Assembly: GCF_016785085.1 (NCBI RefSeq)
Contig: NZ_JAENHO010000014.1
Span: 124,001 to 188,000 of the forward strand
Length of the DNA: 64,000 nucleotides
Direction of reading: 5' to 3'
DNA from: Paractinoplanes lichenicola
Lineage (GTDB): Bacteria > Actinomycetota > Actinomycetes > Mycobacteriales > Micromonosporaceae
Under the pieces are notes generated by a model. It searched no databases. It was not told where the DNA came from and worked only from the letters and a program-made list of their open reading frames with translations. Positions 1 through 8,490 of this stretch are shown one piece after another; the stretch's first letter is position 1, and every line of letters starts with the position of its first letter. Made by a program: the position numbers and the translations under genes.

Positions 1-1
1 G

Positions 2-469
2 CGGCGGCCGGCCCTGCTGATCGGGCGCGCGCTCAAGGAGATCGTGCCGATGTTCGCGCAGGCCGCCCTGATCGTGGCCGTCTGCGTGCCGTTCGGGTTC
101 CGGTTCAACCTGGCCGGCGCGCTGCTGGGGCTGATCATTCTGGCCGCGTTCTGCATCGGGCTCGGCGCCCTGTCGTACACGCTGGCCTTGGCCTCGAAGA
201 ACCAGGAGTGGTTGTTCTGGACCGTGCAACAGACCCTGATCTTCCCGTTGCTGCTGCTGGCCGGGGTGTTGCTGCCGATCGAGAACGGGCCCGGCTGGCT
301 GCGGGCGCTGGCCAAGGGCAACCCGCTGAGCTACGTCGTGGATGCCGAGCGGGCGCTGTTCGGCGGCGACATCTGGACCTCGGCCACGCTGGCCGGTGTG
401 ATCGCCGCGGGCGCCACGGCAGCGCTCGGGTTGTGGGCGGGCGTACGGGCGATGCGCAACTCGGACTAG
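2..469 (+). CDS. ABC-2 type transporter permease, C-terminal part (5' truncated by window edge)
   Basis: This is the C-terminal part of an integral-membrane permease. The reading frame is open from base 2, before the first internal ATG at 44, so the gene starts upstream of the window. About four hydrophobic segments are visible: one near the start, a long one with LLGLIILAAF, one with TLIFPLLLLAGVLLP, and a last one before the stop. The pattern 'FPLLLLAGVLLP ... GPGWLRALAKGNPLSYVVDAER' is typical of the last third of ABC-2 (DrrB-like) exporters, which place the final helix pair after a 'NPL.Y..d..R' segment. The ATPase partner should lie upstream. The substrate cannot be told. The family call is fairly firm; the specificity is unknown. 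Confidence 0.8.
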   Translation, partial: RRPALLIGRALKEIVPMFAQAALIVAVCVPFGFRFNLAGALLGLIILAAFCIGLGALSYTLALASKNQEWLFWTVQQTLIFPLLLLAGVLLPIENGPGWLRALAKGNPLSYVVDAERALFGGDIWTSATLAGVIAAGATAALGLWAGVRAMRNSD

Positions 470-487
470 GACCGCTAGTTTCGGCGG

Positions 488-1540
488 ATGCTCAAGCTCC
501 TGGCGCGGATCGTCTCGCCCCGCCCGGCCGCCGTCGACCGGCCACCGCGTCGCCGCAATCCGGACGCGGTGGTCGACTGCGCCATCTATCGCGCCGGGCT
601 TCGCAAACCGGGCGCGGTCCACTTCGCACAGGCGAAGCGGCATCGGGGCGAGTTCCTCTGGCTCGGGCTGCACGAGCCCGACCTGGCCACGATGCGCACG
701 GTGGCCGGCGTCTTCGGCCTGCACGAGCTGCTGGTCGAGCAGGCGGTCGAGGGCGGGCACCGGCCGGCGGTCGAGACGAACGGCGACGTGACCCGGCTGG
801 TGTTGCGCACGGCCCGCTACGTCGAGCACGCGGAGCTGACGGCGACGAGCGAGGTGATCGACACCGGCGACGTGACGCTGCTGATCGGCTCCTGGTTCGC
901 CATCACCGTGCGTCACGGCGCGGCGGGCGCTCTGTGGCCGGTGCGGCAGGAGATCGAGAAGCGCCCCGACCTGCTGCGGGCCGGGCCGTGGGCCGTCGCC
1001 TACGCGGTGGCCAACCGGCTCGTCGATGCCTATCTCGACGTGTCCATGCAGGTGGAGCACGATCTGGAGCGGCTCGAGGAGGAGACCTTCGCGACCCGCC
1101 ACTCCGCCGATATCGCCCATTTCTATCAGCTCAAGCGGGAGATGGTCGAGCTCAAGCGGGCGGTGCTGCCGCTGCAGGAACCGCTGGCCCGGCTGCTCGA
1201 CCTGACCGTCGTGCCGGACGGCCTGCGGCCCTACCTCGTCGATGTCCGCGGGCGCCTGGCCAGGGCAGTTGATCGTGTGGCCGGTTTCGATGACTTACTT
1301 AACTCGATCTTGCAGGCCCGGCTGACCCAGGTGACACTCGAGCAGAACAACGACATGCGCATGATCGCCGCGTGGGCCGCCATCGCCGCCGTCCCGACCG
1401 TGGGCGCCGGGATTTATGGGATGAACTTCACGAATATGCCCGGCATCGACTCCCGCTATGGGTTCTCGGTGACGATTGTGATAGTTGTTCTCGTCTGTAG
1501 TGGCCTCTTCTGGCGGTTCAAACGAGCGGGTTGGTTGTGA
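488..1540 (+). CDS. corA: CorA-family Mg2+/Co2+ channel protein
   Basis: This is a divalent-cation (Mg2+, Co2+) channel of the inner membrane. The 350-aa length is normal for CorA. The N-terminal two thirds is the soluble alpha/beta plus long-helix domain. Two C-terminal membrane helices follow (MIAAWAAIAAVPTVGAGI and the last ~25 residues), and the signature YGMNF sits between them near residues 310-314. The positively charged end (WRFKRAGWL) is also typical. The ATG at 488 lies 18 nt after the permease stop, so it may be co-transcribed with it. Some family members carry other cations such as Zn2+, and the sequence alone does not separate these. Confidence 0.93.
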   Translation: MLKLLARIVSPRPAAVDRPPRRRNPDAVVDCAIYRAGLRKPGAVHFAQAKRHRGEFLWLGLHEPDLATMRTVAGVFGLHELLVEQAVEGGHRPAVETNGDVTRLVLRTARYVEHAELTATSEVIDTGDVTLLIGSWFAITVRHGAAGALWPVRQEIEKRPDLLRAGPWAVAYAVANRLVDAYLDVSMQVEHDLERLEEETFATRHSADIAHFYQLKREMVELKRAVLPLQEPLARLLDLTVVPDGLRPYLVDVRGRLARAVDRVAGFDDLLNSILQARLTQVTLEQNNDMRMIAAWAAIAAVPTVGAGIYGMNFTNMPGIDSRYGFSVTIVIVVLVCSGLFWRFKRAGWL

Positions 1541-1757
1541 TGATCCACGTCACGCACTGTGACAGTCGATCTTTGCGAAAGTGGCGGATGATTCATCTGG
1601 GACCTCACCGGCCCCGGACATCGACCGAACGGCCAACCGGATCCGCCGCTTCATTGATCGTCCATACCGGACGGTACGCGAAGATTCGGCCACTCTCCCG
1701 TAGCCATCCAAACCGGCGAGTAACTACTGTTTCCTCGTCGTTCCATGGGGAGGCTTT

Positions 1758-4373
1758 GTGACCGCGACCCAGGTCGCCGCACCGCAGGGCTCGGTTCAGC
1801 CGGCCAAGAGGCGCAGCGCCATCCTGACCGCCCTCAAGGGGCACGTCGACCTGTTCCTGAACGCGGGTTCGCTGATCGCCACCACGGCGATCACCTCGCT
1901 GTTCGGGTTCGCCTTCTGGTGGGTCGCCGCCCGCACGGCGTCGCCCGAGGCGGTGGGTCAGGCCTCGGCGGCGGTCTCCGCGATGACGCTGATCGGCACC
2001 ATCGGCATGTTCGGCATGGGCACCATGCTGATCTCCGACCTGTCGCAGCTGCGCGGCCCCAAGTGGGAGCTGATCACCACCTGTCTGCTGGTGGCGGGCA
2101 GCGCGGCCACGGTCGGCGGCATCGTCTACGTCGTCGTCGCCCAGCTGTGGATCCCCGGCCTGCAGGAGGCGCTCGGCGGCACCCTCGGGACGGTGCTGCT
2201 GGTCATCGGCATCGCCCTCAACTCGATCACCCTGGTGCTCGACGAGGCGCTGGTCGGCCTGCTCAAGGGCCCCCTCCAGCTGATGCGCAACGCCTGGTTC
2301 TCGGTGATCAAGCTGGTGCTGCTGGGCGGCCTCGCCCTGGCCCCGATCACCCTCGACGGCAACCTCCTGCTGCTCACGTGGGTGGCCGGCATCGTGCTGT
2401 CGACCGCCATCCTCAGCGTCGCGCTGCGCCGCCGCCGCATCATCGACTCCGCGCGGCCGCGGTTCTCGCTGCTCAAGGGCCGGGGCAAGTCGACCTTCGA
2501 CCACAACCTGCTCAACCTGGCGACCTACCTGCCGCGCGCGTCCCTGCCGCTGGTCGTCACCGCGGTGCTGTCGGCCGAGGCCAACGCGTCGTTCTACACC
2601 GCCTTCATGGTGCTGTCGTTCCTGGCGATGGTGCCCGGCAACGTGGCGCTCACGCTGTTCGCGGTGGCCAGTGGCGACAAGCGCGCGCTGACCTCCAAGG
2701 TCCGCGTCGGCCTGATGATCTGCCTCGGCGGCGGCGTGCCGGTCGCGGCGCTGGTCTTCCTGCTGGCCAACCCGATCATGTCGGTCTTCGGCGCGCAGTA
2801 CGCCGAGACGGCCAGCGACGCGCTGCGGCTGCTCTCGCTGACCTACATCCCGTTCGTCTTCCTGCACTTCTTCATGGCGATCTCCCGGGTGCAGGACAGG
2901 GTGCGCGGCGCCGGCATCTTCTCGCTGTTCGCGGGTCTCGCCGAGCTGGGCGCCGCCTGGTACGGCGGCACCACCGGCGGCCTGACCGACCTGGTGATGT
3001 GGGTCGCCATCGTGATGGGCGTCGAGACCGTGCTGGTCGCCCCGACCGTGCTGCGGGTCGTCTTCGGCACCTCCAAGCGCCGCGGGGACAGCGCCAACAC
3101 GACGGTCATGACGCTGCACGAGCGGGCCTGGCTGCCGCTCGAATACATCCGCACCGTCGGCCCGCTGTACGGCGTGACGGTCGACGGCGTACGGCGGGCT
3201 TTGATCGGTCTGCACGCGGCCGACCCGAAGCACCGGGCCGTGTCGAAGCTCGACCGCGTCGGCGCCCGCTGGGAGCACATGAACGGCGCCGAGTTCGCGC
3301 AGTTCGTGCATCGCGCCGTGCAGGACTCCGGCGACTGGTCGCTCGACATGGACGGGATGACCCGCAAGCTGCAGTCCGAGCCGCGCGGCATCCACCCGAT
3401 CCGCATCCTGGTCGGCGCGGGCTACATCGCGATCAAGGTGTCCCACGCGTACGGCGACGCCAGCCCGGTCAACTCGCTGGTGCACGAGCTGGTGCTGGCG
3501 GCCAGCCAGGGTCGCGCCGCGGTGATCCCGCCGCTCGAGCGCAACCGGATGGCGCTGCCCAAGGCCTGGTGGAAGCAGTTCGGCACCAAGCCCGCCCGGT
3601 GGAAGGAAGGCATCAGCTTCGCCCGCCCGCCGGAGCCCGAAGAGACCCGCATGCGCAAGTGGCAGCCCAACCTGACCGTACGGTCGGCGCGCTCGGCATC
3701 CACGCTCAAGCTGATGCGCAAGTGGCGCGACGAATACTCCCCCGGCGTCACCACGTCGGCGATCACGTTCGCGGCCTTCACCGCCGCGCTGCACCAGCTG
3801 GGCCTCAAGCCCGACACCGGCGGCGCGACGTTCCTGGCCGACGGCCGGCGCTTCCTCGACAAGGACGTCCGGATCGACAGCAACTTCTGCATGGGGCCCT
3901 ACCTGTCCCCGCAGAACATGATGGACCCGGCGTCGATCAACACGACGATCAAGAACGAGCTGGCCACCGGTCGCATCCTCACGATGATGGTGCTGCGCGA
4001 GGGCAAGATCGCTCTGGACGGCGCGCCCGGCATGCCCGACCCGTATCCGTCGGAGCTGGCCATCCCGCCGCGGCCCCGGCTCACCTTCAGCAACCAGGGC
4101 CGGCACGACCTGCTCGGCGACCTGCCGTGGTCGGTCGGGCCGGAGTGGCGGGTCAACCTGAGCGTCCCGACGCTGAACAGCCCCGAGGGCGTCTGCCTGA
4201 CGACCAGCGAGATGAACGGCGTGCTGCACCTCGAGGCCACGTTCCACGCGTCGACCTTCGACCCCAACCTGATCTCGAAGGCGATGGAGATGGTGCTCAC
4301 CGACCCGTCCGCGCTGATCATGAACGCGCGCCGGGAGTCGGACGAGGCCACGCAGGCGCTCGCCCTGGCCTGA
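1758..4373 (+). CDS. Polysaccharide flippase (MOP superfamily) fused to a CoA-dependent-acyltransferase-like domain
   Basis: The protein has 871 aa in two parts. Residues ~25-450 form about 12-14 hydrophobic helices resembling Wzx/MurJ-like exporters of lipid-linked saccharides (start region 'SLIATTAITSLFGFAFWWVAART'-type split by short loops). Residues ~460-870 are soluble and contain SHAYGD, an HxxxD motif with His at ~563 and Asp at ~567. This motif is the catalytic signature of the CAT/BAHD/condensation acyltransferase superfamily. A later segment, VCLTTSEMNGVLHLEATFH, resembles the 'structural' strand region of that fold. The GTG start at 1758 has GGGGAGG five bases upstream. A strong terminator follows, so the gene appears monocistronic. 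Plausibly it flips and acylates a cell-surface glycan or glycolipid; this is inference. Confidence 0.75.
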   Translation: MTATQVAAPQGSVQPAKRRSAILTALKGHVDLFLNAGSLIATTAITSLFGFAFWWVAARTASPEAVGQASAAVSAMTLIGTIGMFGMGTMLISDLSQLRGPKWELITTCLLVAGSAATVGGIVYVVVAQLWIPGLQEALGGTLGTVLLVIGIALNSITLVLDEALVGLLKGPLQLMRNAWFSVIKLVLLGGLALAPITLDGNLLLLTWVAGIVLSTAILSVALRRRRIIDSARPRFSLLKGRGKSTFDHNLLNLATYLPRASLPLVVTAVLSAEANASFYTAFMVLSFLAMVPGNVALTLFAVASGDKRALTSKVRVGLMICLGGGVPVAALVFLLANPIMSVFGAQYAETASDALRLLSLTYIPFVFLHFFMAISRVQDRVRGAGIFSLFAGLAELGAAWYGGTTGGLTDLVMWVAIVMGVETVLVAPTVLRVVFGTSKRRGDSANTTVMTLHERAWLPLEYIRTVGPLYGVTVDGVRRALIGLHAADPKHRAVSKLDRVGARWEHMNGAEFAQFVHRAVQDSGDWSLDMDGMTRKLQSEPRGIHPIRILVGAGYIAIKVSHAYGDASPVNSLVHELVLAASQGRAAVIPPLERNRMALPKAWWKQFGTKPARWKEGISFARPPEPEETRMRKWQPNLTVRSARSASTLKLMRKWRDEYSPGVTTSAITFAAFTAALHQLGLKPDTGGATFLADGRRFLDKDVRIDSNFCMGPYLSPQNMMDPASINTTIKNELATGRILTMMVLREGKIALDGAPGMPDPYPSELAIPPRPRLTFSNQGRHDLLGDLPWSVGPEWRVNLSVPTLNSPEGVCLTTSEMNGVLHLEATFHASTFDPNLISKAMEMVLTDPSALIMNARRESDEATQALALA

Positions 4374-4382
4374 GCTCTCACT

Positions 4383-4424
4383 ACAGCGGCGCCCGGCCTT
4401 CGTGGCCGGGCGCCGCTGTGTTTA
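4383..4424 (+). terminator. Strong intrinsic terminator after the flippase fusion gene
   Basis: A 15-16 bp perfect GC-rich stem (4383-4398 with 4404-4419) closes on a five-base TTCGT loop and is followed by GTTTAT. It sits 10 nt after the flippase stop codon. The other side faces the 3' end of a minus-strand gene 130 bp away, so it may act in both directions. Confidence 0.9.
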
Positions 4425-4553
4425 TGTGCGGCGATCGGGTCGCCGTTCGTCCTGGGCGGGCCTGAGCCGCCCCGCGTTCATCAGGCGCGGGTTCGTTCTC
4501 CGCGCCCACTATGTTCCGGCGCCTGGTGCGCCGCTGTCTTCCCGCGCCGGCGC

Positions 4554-5018
4554 TCAGGCCCGGACGGGCAGCATGAGGTCGGTGCTCTTGGTGTATGTCG
4601 GCGACTCGTCGGTGCAGTCGGTGTAGCTGATCTTGGTGGTGATCAGGGCCCACGAGTCGCGGTCGTAGTCGGCCTCGACCCGGAACGCGGTGAAGTCGGT
4701 CTTGCCGCGCTTGAGGGTGTCGCCGCGCGAGAACGACGTGAAGTCCCGGTCCCCCGGATAGTCGATCTCGATGTGCCGGTTGTCCCGGACGGTTACCTTG
4801 ACGTCGCACACCTTGACGTCGGTCTTCCACCGCACCTGCACCCACGACGACTCACCGGCGTCGACGGCCTCCAGCATCCGGCTCACCGGCCGGGGGCCCT
4901 TCGCCTTCTTCTGCGCCTCGGTCTCGCCCCGCGTGGCGGCGCCGGCGGCCGGCGTGGTGACGGCCAGCAGGCCCAGCGTCGTAGCGGCGATGATTCCGAA
5001 TCGGCGGCCCGTGCTCAT
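4554..5018 (-). CDS. Secreted protein of unknown function, short paralogue of the neighbouring 278-aa protein
   Basis: This is a 154-aa exported protein. The N-terminus MSTGRRFGIIAATTLGLLAVTTPAAGAA.. is a Sec signal peptide. The mature part carries 'CDVKVTV' and a 'DYPGDRDFTSFSRGDTL..GKTDF' block, with one Cys early and one late ('YTDC') that could form a disulfide. The start ATG at 5018 was chosen because GGGAGGG lies six bases upstream; a longer upstream reading exists but lacks a signal sequence at its start. The next minus-strand gene (5300-6136) encodes the same domain, so this is a tandem duplication. I do not recognise the domain as a named family. Confidence 0.8.
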   Translation of the reverse strand: MSTGRRFGIIAATTLGLLAVTTPAAGAATRGETEAQKKAKGPRPVSRMLEAVDAGESSWVQVRWKTDVKVCDVKVTVRDNRHIEIDYPGDRDFTSFSRGDTLKRGKTDFTAFRVEADYDRDSWALITTKISYTDCTDESPTYTKSTDLMLPVRA

Positions 5019-5299
5019 ATCGGTCCCTCCCGTAGGCCAGCCGCACCCCTGTACGCGGCCGCGACCGTTGATCATGCTATAACGCCGATTTCGGACTCGT
5101 GCTGATAAAGAGCTTTCAAACCATTTCGTACGACCTAGGACCAGTCCTCACTGAGCAGTCCCGCGCCGTCTGACCTCACGGCCGTAGACCCGTTCCGGCC
5201 AGAGCGTTCCCTCACGCTCATCCGCCCGGCTGGTCGCGGGACGGGCCCCGGCTCACCGACACAATCGGTGGCCCCGGAGCCCGGCGGTGCGAACCGGTG

Positions 5300-6136
5300 C
5301 TAGTTGTTGCCCCGGTCGTTGTTGCCGCCGTTGCCACGGTCGCCGCGGTTGCCGCCGTTGCCGCCCTGGCCGTCGCGGTCACGGTCGCCGCCCTGGCCGT
5401 TGCCGTTGCCGCGCGTCCGGGTCGGGCTCGCCGTTGCGGTCGGGCTCGCGGTCGCCGTCGGGCTGGCGGTCGCGGTCGGGGTGGTCGACGGCGTCGCGGT
5501 CGGGGTCGTGGGGGCCGGGCTGTTCGGGCGCGGACCGTCGGGACGACCCGGTCCGTCGGGGCGACCGGGACCGTCGGGACGACCCGGACCGTCGGGGCGA
5601 CCGGGACCGTCGGGACGACCCGGACCGTCGGGGCGGCCAGGGCCGTCGGGACGACCCGGGCCACCGGGGCGGCCGGGGCCGTTGTGGCCGATGCCGCGCA
5701 GCACCGGGAGGGACAGGGCGAACGAGCGGTACTGGGTGCGGTCGCGGCGGCCGCACAGGTCGTACGAGATCGTGGCGCGCAGGCGGGCGATGCCGGCCCG
5801 GTCGAAGTCAGGGTTGACCTCGACCGCGGTGAAGTCCGTGCGGCCCGGGCGCAGCGAGTCGCCGCGGGTGAAGGACGTGTAGCGGCGGTGACCCGGGTAG
5901 TCGACGTCGACGTCGCGGCCGTTGACGCGCACCTCGACGTCGCAGATCGGACGGTCCGTACGCCAGTAGATCTTGACCCAGCTGTCCGCGTCGGCCCGGA
6001 CCGCGCCCAGCCAGTTGGAGACCGGCTCCGGTCCCCGCGGTGCCGCGGAAGCAGGCGCCGTAGCGGTCACCGTGGCCATGCCGACGGCCGCGGTGGCCAT
6101 GGCCACGAGCGCGCCGATACGTCGACTGTTCTTCAT
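5300..6136 (-). CDS. Secreted protein: paralogous N-domain with collagen-like and Thr/Pro-rich C-terminal repeats
   Basis: This is a 278-aa exported protein. A signal peptide (MKNSRRIGALVAMATAAVGM..SAA) is followed by a ~120-residue domain paralogous to the protein encoded at 4554-5018 (shared 'CDVEVRV', 'DYPGHRRYTSFTRGDSLRPGRTDF', 'LC'). Then come about seven GRPDGP units (18-bp DNA repeats), a stretch of TATASP repeats, and a Gly/Asn/Arg/Asp-rich tail. GxP-type triplets suggest an extended collagen-like stalk. The Thr/Pro stretch looks like an O-mannosylated or wall-spanning linker. The ATG at 6136 has GGAGGA 5-6 bases upstream. There is no LPxTG or membrane anchor. The function is unknown; a surface or extracellular matrix role is inference. 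Confidence 0.8.
   Translation of the reverse strand: MKNSRRIGALVAMATAAVGMATVTATAPASAAPRGPEPVSNWLGAVRADADSWVKIYWRTDRPICDVEVRVNGRDVDVDYPGHRRYTSFTRGDSLRPGRTDFTAVEVNPDFDRAGIARLRATISYDLCGRRDRTQYRSFALSLPVLRGIGHNGPGRPGGPGRPDGPGRPDGPGRPDGPGRPDGPGRPDGPGRPDGPGRPDGPRPNSPAPTTPTATPSTTPTATASPTATASPTATASPTRTRGNGNGQGGDRDRDGQGGNGGNRGDRGNGGNNDRGNN
5416..5680. repeat. In-frame 18-bp repeats encoding GRPDGP and adjacent TATASP repeats
   Basis: About 5530-5680 consists of near-identical 18-bp units (consensus ccgtcgggacgacccgga) encoding GPGRPD on the minus strand. About 5416-5510 consists of shorter units encoding P-T-A-T-A-S. Third-base differences alternate between units (gggacgaccc against ggggcgaccg), which suggests an older 36-bp unit was duplicated. 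Length variation between strains would be expected by slipped-strand mispairing. Confidence 0.85.
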
Positions 6137-7243
6137 CGCATTCCTCCAGTGACTGTTGAACTGACCGGCCGGGCTCCACCCGACAAACCGGACAATATGA
6201 CTACCACCGGATCCTGCCGCCCCTACGCCACGCCCTTCCGGACAATTTCCACTTTCCTGTACAAAGTGTTTAGCCCCCATAACCGAAAAGTTGACGTTGG
6301 TCAGCCATCAGTCCAGCCCACCCACCGAAACACCCGATCCCCACAGAATTAGGCCGGGAGCGTGCGCGCTATTCAAGATCGAATTCGCCAGAAAATGCTC
6401 GTCATGCAGGGGTTATAGACATTCTCAAGAGCGAAACCATCCGAGCCAGCCCGGACGCCGCGGCGCGGGACGGGCGGCGCGGGACGGGCGGCGCGGGACG
6501 GGCGGCGCGGGACGGGCGGCGCGGGACGGGCGGCGCGGGACGACGGCGCGGAGTGGCGGGCGCGGGACGGGCGGCGCGGGCGGAGTTGCGCGGACGGGGC
6601 GGTGCGGCCCTGGGCGGTCTGGGACGGCGCGGGCGCCGCAGCGCGGGGGGCATGGCAGCGCGGGCGGCGCGACACGGGCGGAGCAGCGGGACGGCACGGT
6701 GTGACGCGGGCGGTGCGACGCGGGCGGTGCGGTCAGAGCGAGCGGCGCAGGGCGGGCGGAGCGGGCGCCGTCAACGGTGCTGACGGCGCCCTGCCCGAAG
6801 TGCTGGGTGGTGCGGCGGTGGCCGGCGGTGCGGTCAAAGCGAGCGCCGCGGGGCGGACGGCGCGGGCGGAAAAGCGGGGTGCGGTGCGGGCGGGTGGGGC
6901 GGAGCGGTACCGGCGGGGCGGCGCGGTGTTTGGTGCGGCGCGGTACCGGCGAGGTGGCACGGGCGAAACGGGCGTCGCGGTGCGGCGCTGCGCGGTCCGG
7001 GGCCGGGCAACGCGGGCAGCGCGGGGCGGGGTGGCGGGGCTGGGGTGGGGTGAGTTGCAACCACGCGAGACTCGCGCATCGGCCCGGTGTCGCGACTGGG
7101 TCGCGCGAAGCGGCGAGGGCCGCCCCATTGCGGTTGGAGCGCGGCCACAACTCGTACGTTCAAGGGGTTGGTCTTTGGATGTTCTGGCTGGTTGGGGCGG
7201 GTCTCTGCGGAATCATGGGGGGCATCCGGAGAGGGGAGACATC
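6137..7243. repeat. 1.1 kb gene-free region with G-rich tandem repeats
   Basis: No convincing gene is visible here. From 6467 to 6536 there are five perfect copies of the 14-bp unit gggacgggcggcgc. Degenerate copies such as gcgggcggtgcg run to about 7040. Fourteen is not a multiple of three and all six frames give arginine/alanine/glycine-rich nonsense, so this is not coding. The plus strand carries many GGG runs spaced by 2-6 bases, so it could form G-quadruplexes. Bases 6137-6440 are more AT-rich and probably hold the promoter of the minus-strand gene ending upstream. Bases 7050-7243 lead into the DUF2750 gene. Confidence 0.85.
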
Positions 7244-7621
7244 GTGTCGCTCAGTGGGGCGCACCGGGCGGCGTTCCGGCGGGAGGCGGCCGGGGAGGGG
7301 CGTGTCTATGCCATTCGGGATGACGGTGGGCTGGCGGCCCCGAGTGTGGGGGCGGTGTGGGCGGTGCCGTTCTGGTCTAAGCCGACGCGGGCCGGGCGGG
7401 TGGTTGATCAGGTGGCGGCCTATCGGGGTTTCGAGGTTTTCGCCGTCGACGTGGATGAGTGGCTCGAGGATTGGCTGCCGCGGTTCGAGGTGGACGGGAT
7501 GCTCGTGGGTGTCAATTGGGCGGGCGCGCGGGCGACCGGCTACGACTTGACGCCCGCGCAGGTCAGGCAATGGTTTGAGGACGAGCCCGCGGAGAGCGGG
7601 AATTCCTCCGCCCGGGCGTAG
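7244..7621 (+). CDS. DUF2750-like protein
   Basis: This is a 125-aa cytoplasmic protein. The pattern 'HRAAFRREAAGEGRVYAIRDDGG' followed by 'VPFWSKPTRA' and 'F.VDVDEWLEDWLPRFEVDGMLVGVNW' matches the organisation of DUF2750 proteins: a short helix, a strand pair around the 'W..w..G', then a D/E-W-L..W...G...V.VNW core. The start is the GTG at 7244, preceded by GAGAGGGGAG; a longer frame upstream reads through the G-rich repeats and is not credible. Some relatives occur near toxin/immunity loci, but nothing like that is adjacent here. The function is unknown. Confidence 0.7.
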   Translation: MSLSGAHRAAFRREAAGEGRVYAIRDDGGLAAPSVGAVWAVPFWSKPTRAGRVVDQVAAYRGFEVFAVDVDEWLEDWLPRFEVDGMLVGVNWAGARATGYDLTPAQVRQWFEDEPAESGNSSARA

Positions 7622-7675
7622 TTGCCGCCGCCGCGTACCCCTATGCTTGCGGCACAGCAACCAAAGGGGCCCTTC

Positions 7676-8113
7676 GTGCGCAGCCTTCAGATCCTCGTCG
7701 TCGATGACGATGACGCCGACGCGCTCATGATTTCCGAGGCCCTGGAGAACGGGGAGACCCGGGCGAACGTGGAGCGGGTCGTCGACGGGCGGGAGGCCCT
7801 CGACTATCTGCGCCGCGAGGGGGCTTATCCGCAGGCCAGCCGGCCCGATCTCATCCTGCTCGACCTGAACATGCCGCGGATGGACGGGCGCGAGACGCTG
7901 GCCGCGATCAAGTCGGACGACGGGCTCAAGGCCATCCCGGTGGTGATCCTGACCACCTCGGGCGCCGCGCCGGACATCGTGGCCAGCTATCAGCATCGGG
8001 CCAACGCCTATGTGACCAAGCCGTTCGGGCTGGACGACTTCGAGTCGACCGTGCGCCAGATCAACCGGTTCTATCGCGAGGTCGCGACGCTGCCCGGGCC
8101 GCGGCAAGCTTAG
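7676..8113 (+). CDS. Single-domain response regulator (CheY/Rcp-like)
   Basis: This is a 145-aa stand-alone receiver domain. It has the acidic pocket DDDD at residues 10-13, the phospho-acceptor Asp63 in LLDLNMPRMDG, a Thr in ILTTS, and the conserved Lys in VTKPFG. The ~20-residue insert with 'DYLRREG.Y' after helix 2 is characteristic of the Rcp1-like subfamily that partners with bacteriophytochrome-type histidine kinases. No output domain and no kinase gene is adjacent, so the partner is encoded elsewhere. The GTG at 7676 was chosen because the domain begins there and AAAGGGG lies upstream; a 163-aa reading from an earlier ATG adds a low-quality extension. Confidence 0.92.
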   Translation: MRSLQILVVDDDDADALMISEALENGETRANVERVVDGREALDYLRREGAYPQASRPDLILLDLNMPRMDGRETLAAIKSDDGLKAIPVVILTTSGAAPDIVASYQHRANAYVTKPFGLDDFESTVRQINRFYREVATLPGPRQA

Positions 8114-8142
8114 GCAGGCCCACCTGGGGGTACGGGTGGGGC

Positions 8143-8490
8143 ATGACCACGAACGAAGCTCCCGAGGACCTCGGCGCTCCGGTCGCCTATCTCGTGCTCA
8201 AGGACGGCACACCCGTCTTCGACGAGTCGGGCGCGCGCGCCGGTGAGGTCGAGCATGTGCTGGCCGACGACCAGACCGATCTGTTTCACGGGCTGATCGT
8301 CGAGACCCGCGAGGGTCACCGGTTCGCGCCCGCCGACAAGATCAGCGGCCTGTTCGAGCACGGTGTGATTCTCACCGTGCCGGCCGCTGACCTGCCGGAA
8401 CCCAGCGAGGACCCGTCGGCGCGAGTGGCCGACGAGGGCCTGCAGGACACGCTCAAGCGGGCGTGGAACTGGCTCATCCAGCCCCGTTAG
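8143..8490 (+). CDS. PRC-barrel-like small protein
   Basis: This is a 115-aa soluble protein. The centre 'GTPVFDESGARAGEVEHVLADDQTDLFHGLIVETREGHRFAPADKI' has the beta-strand rhythm of a PRC-barrel domain (G..V.D..G...G.V..V........G.iV). The C-terminal 35 residues are acidic, then end in a basic amphipathic helix (LKRAWNWLIQPR). It starts 29 nt after the response regulator stop and may be co-transcribed with it. Its stop overlaps the stop of the convergent FabH-like gene (TTAG shared). A second small PRC-like gene is at 36507. The specific role is unknown. Confidence 0.65.
   Translation: MTTNEAPEDLGAPVAYLVLKDGTPVFDESGARAGEVEHVLADDQTDLFHGLIVETREGHRFAPADKISGLFEHGVILTVPAADLPEPSEDPSARVADEGLQDTLKRAWNWLIQPR

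Noticed and set aside
1605..4247. 880-codon open frame on the minus strand
   Set aside because: It lies opposite the flippase fusion gene; composition is Arg/Gln/His/Asp-rich as expected from antisense of high-GC coding DNA, and no domain is recognisable.
6602..7621. 339-codon frame that includes the DUF2750 region
   Set aside because: Its first ~210 residues translate the G-rich repeats. The credible gene starts at the GTG at 7244.
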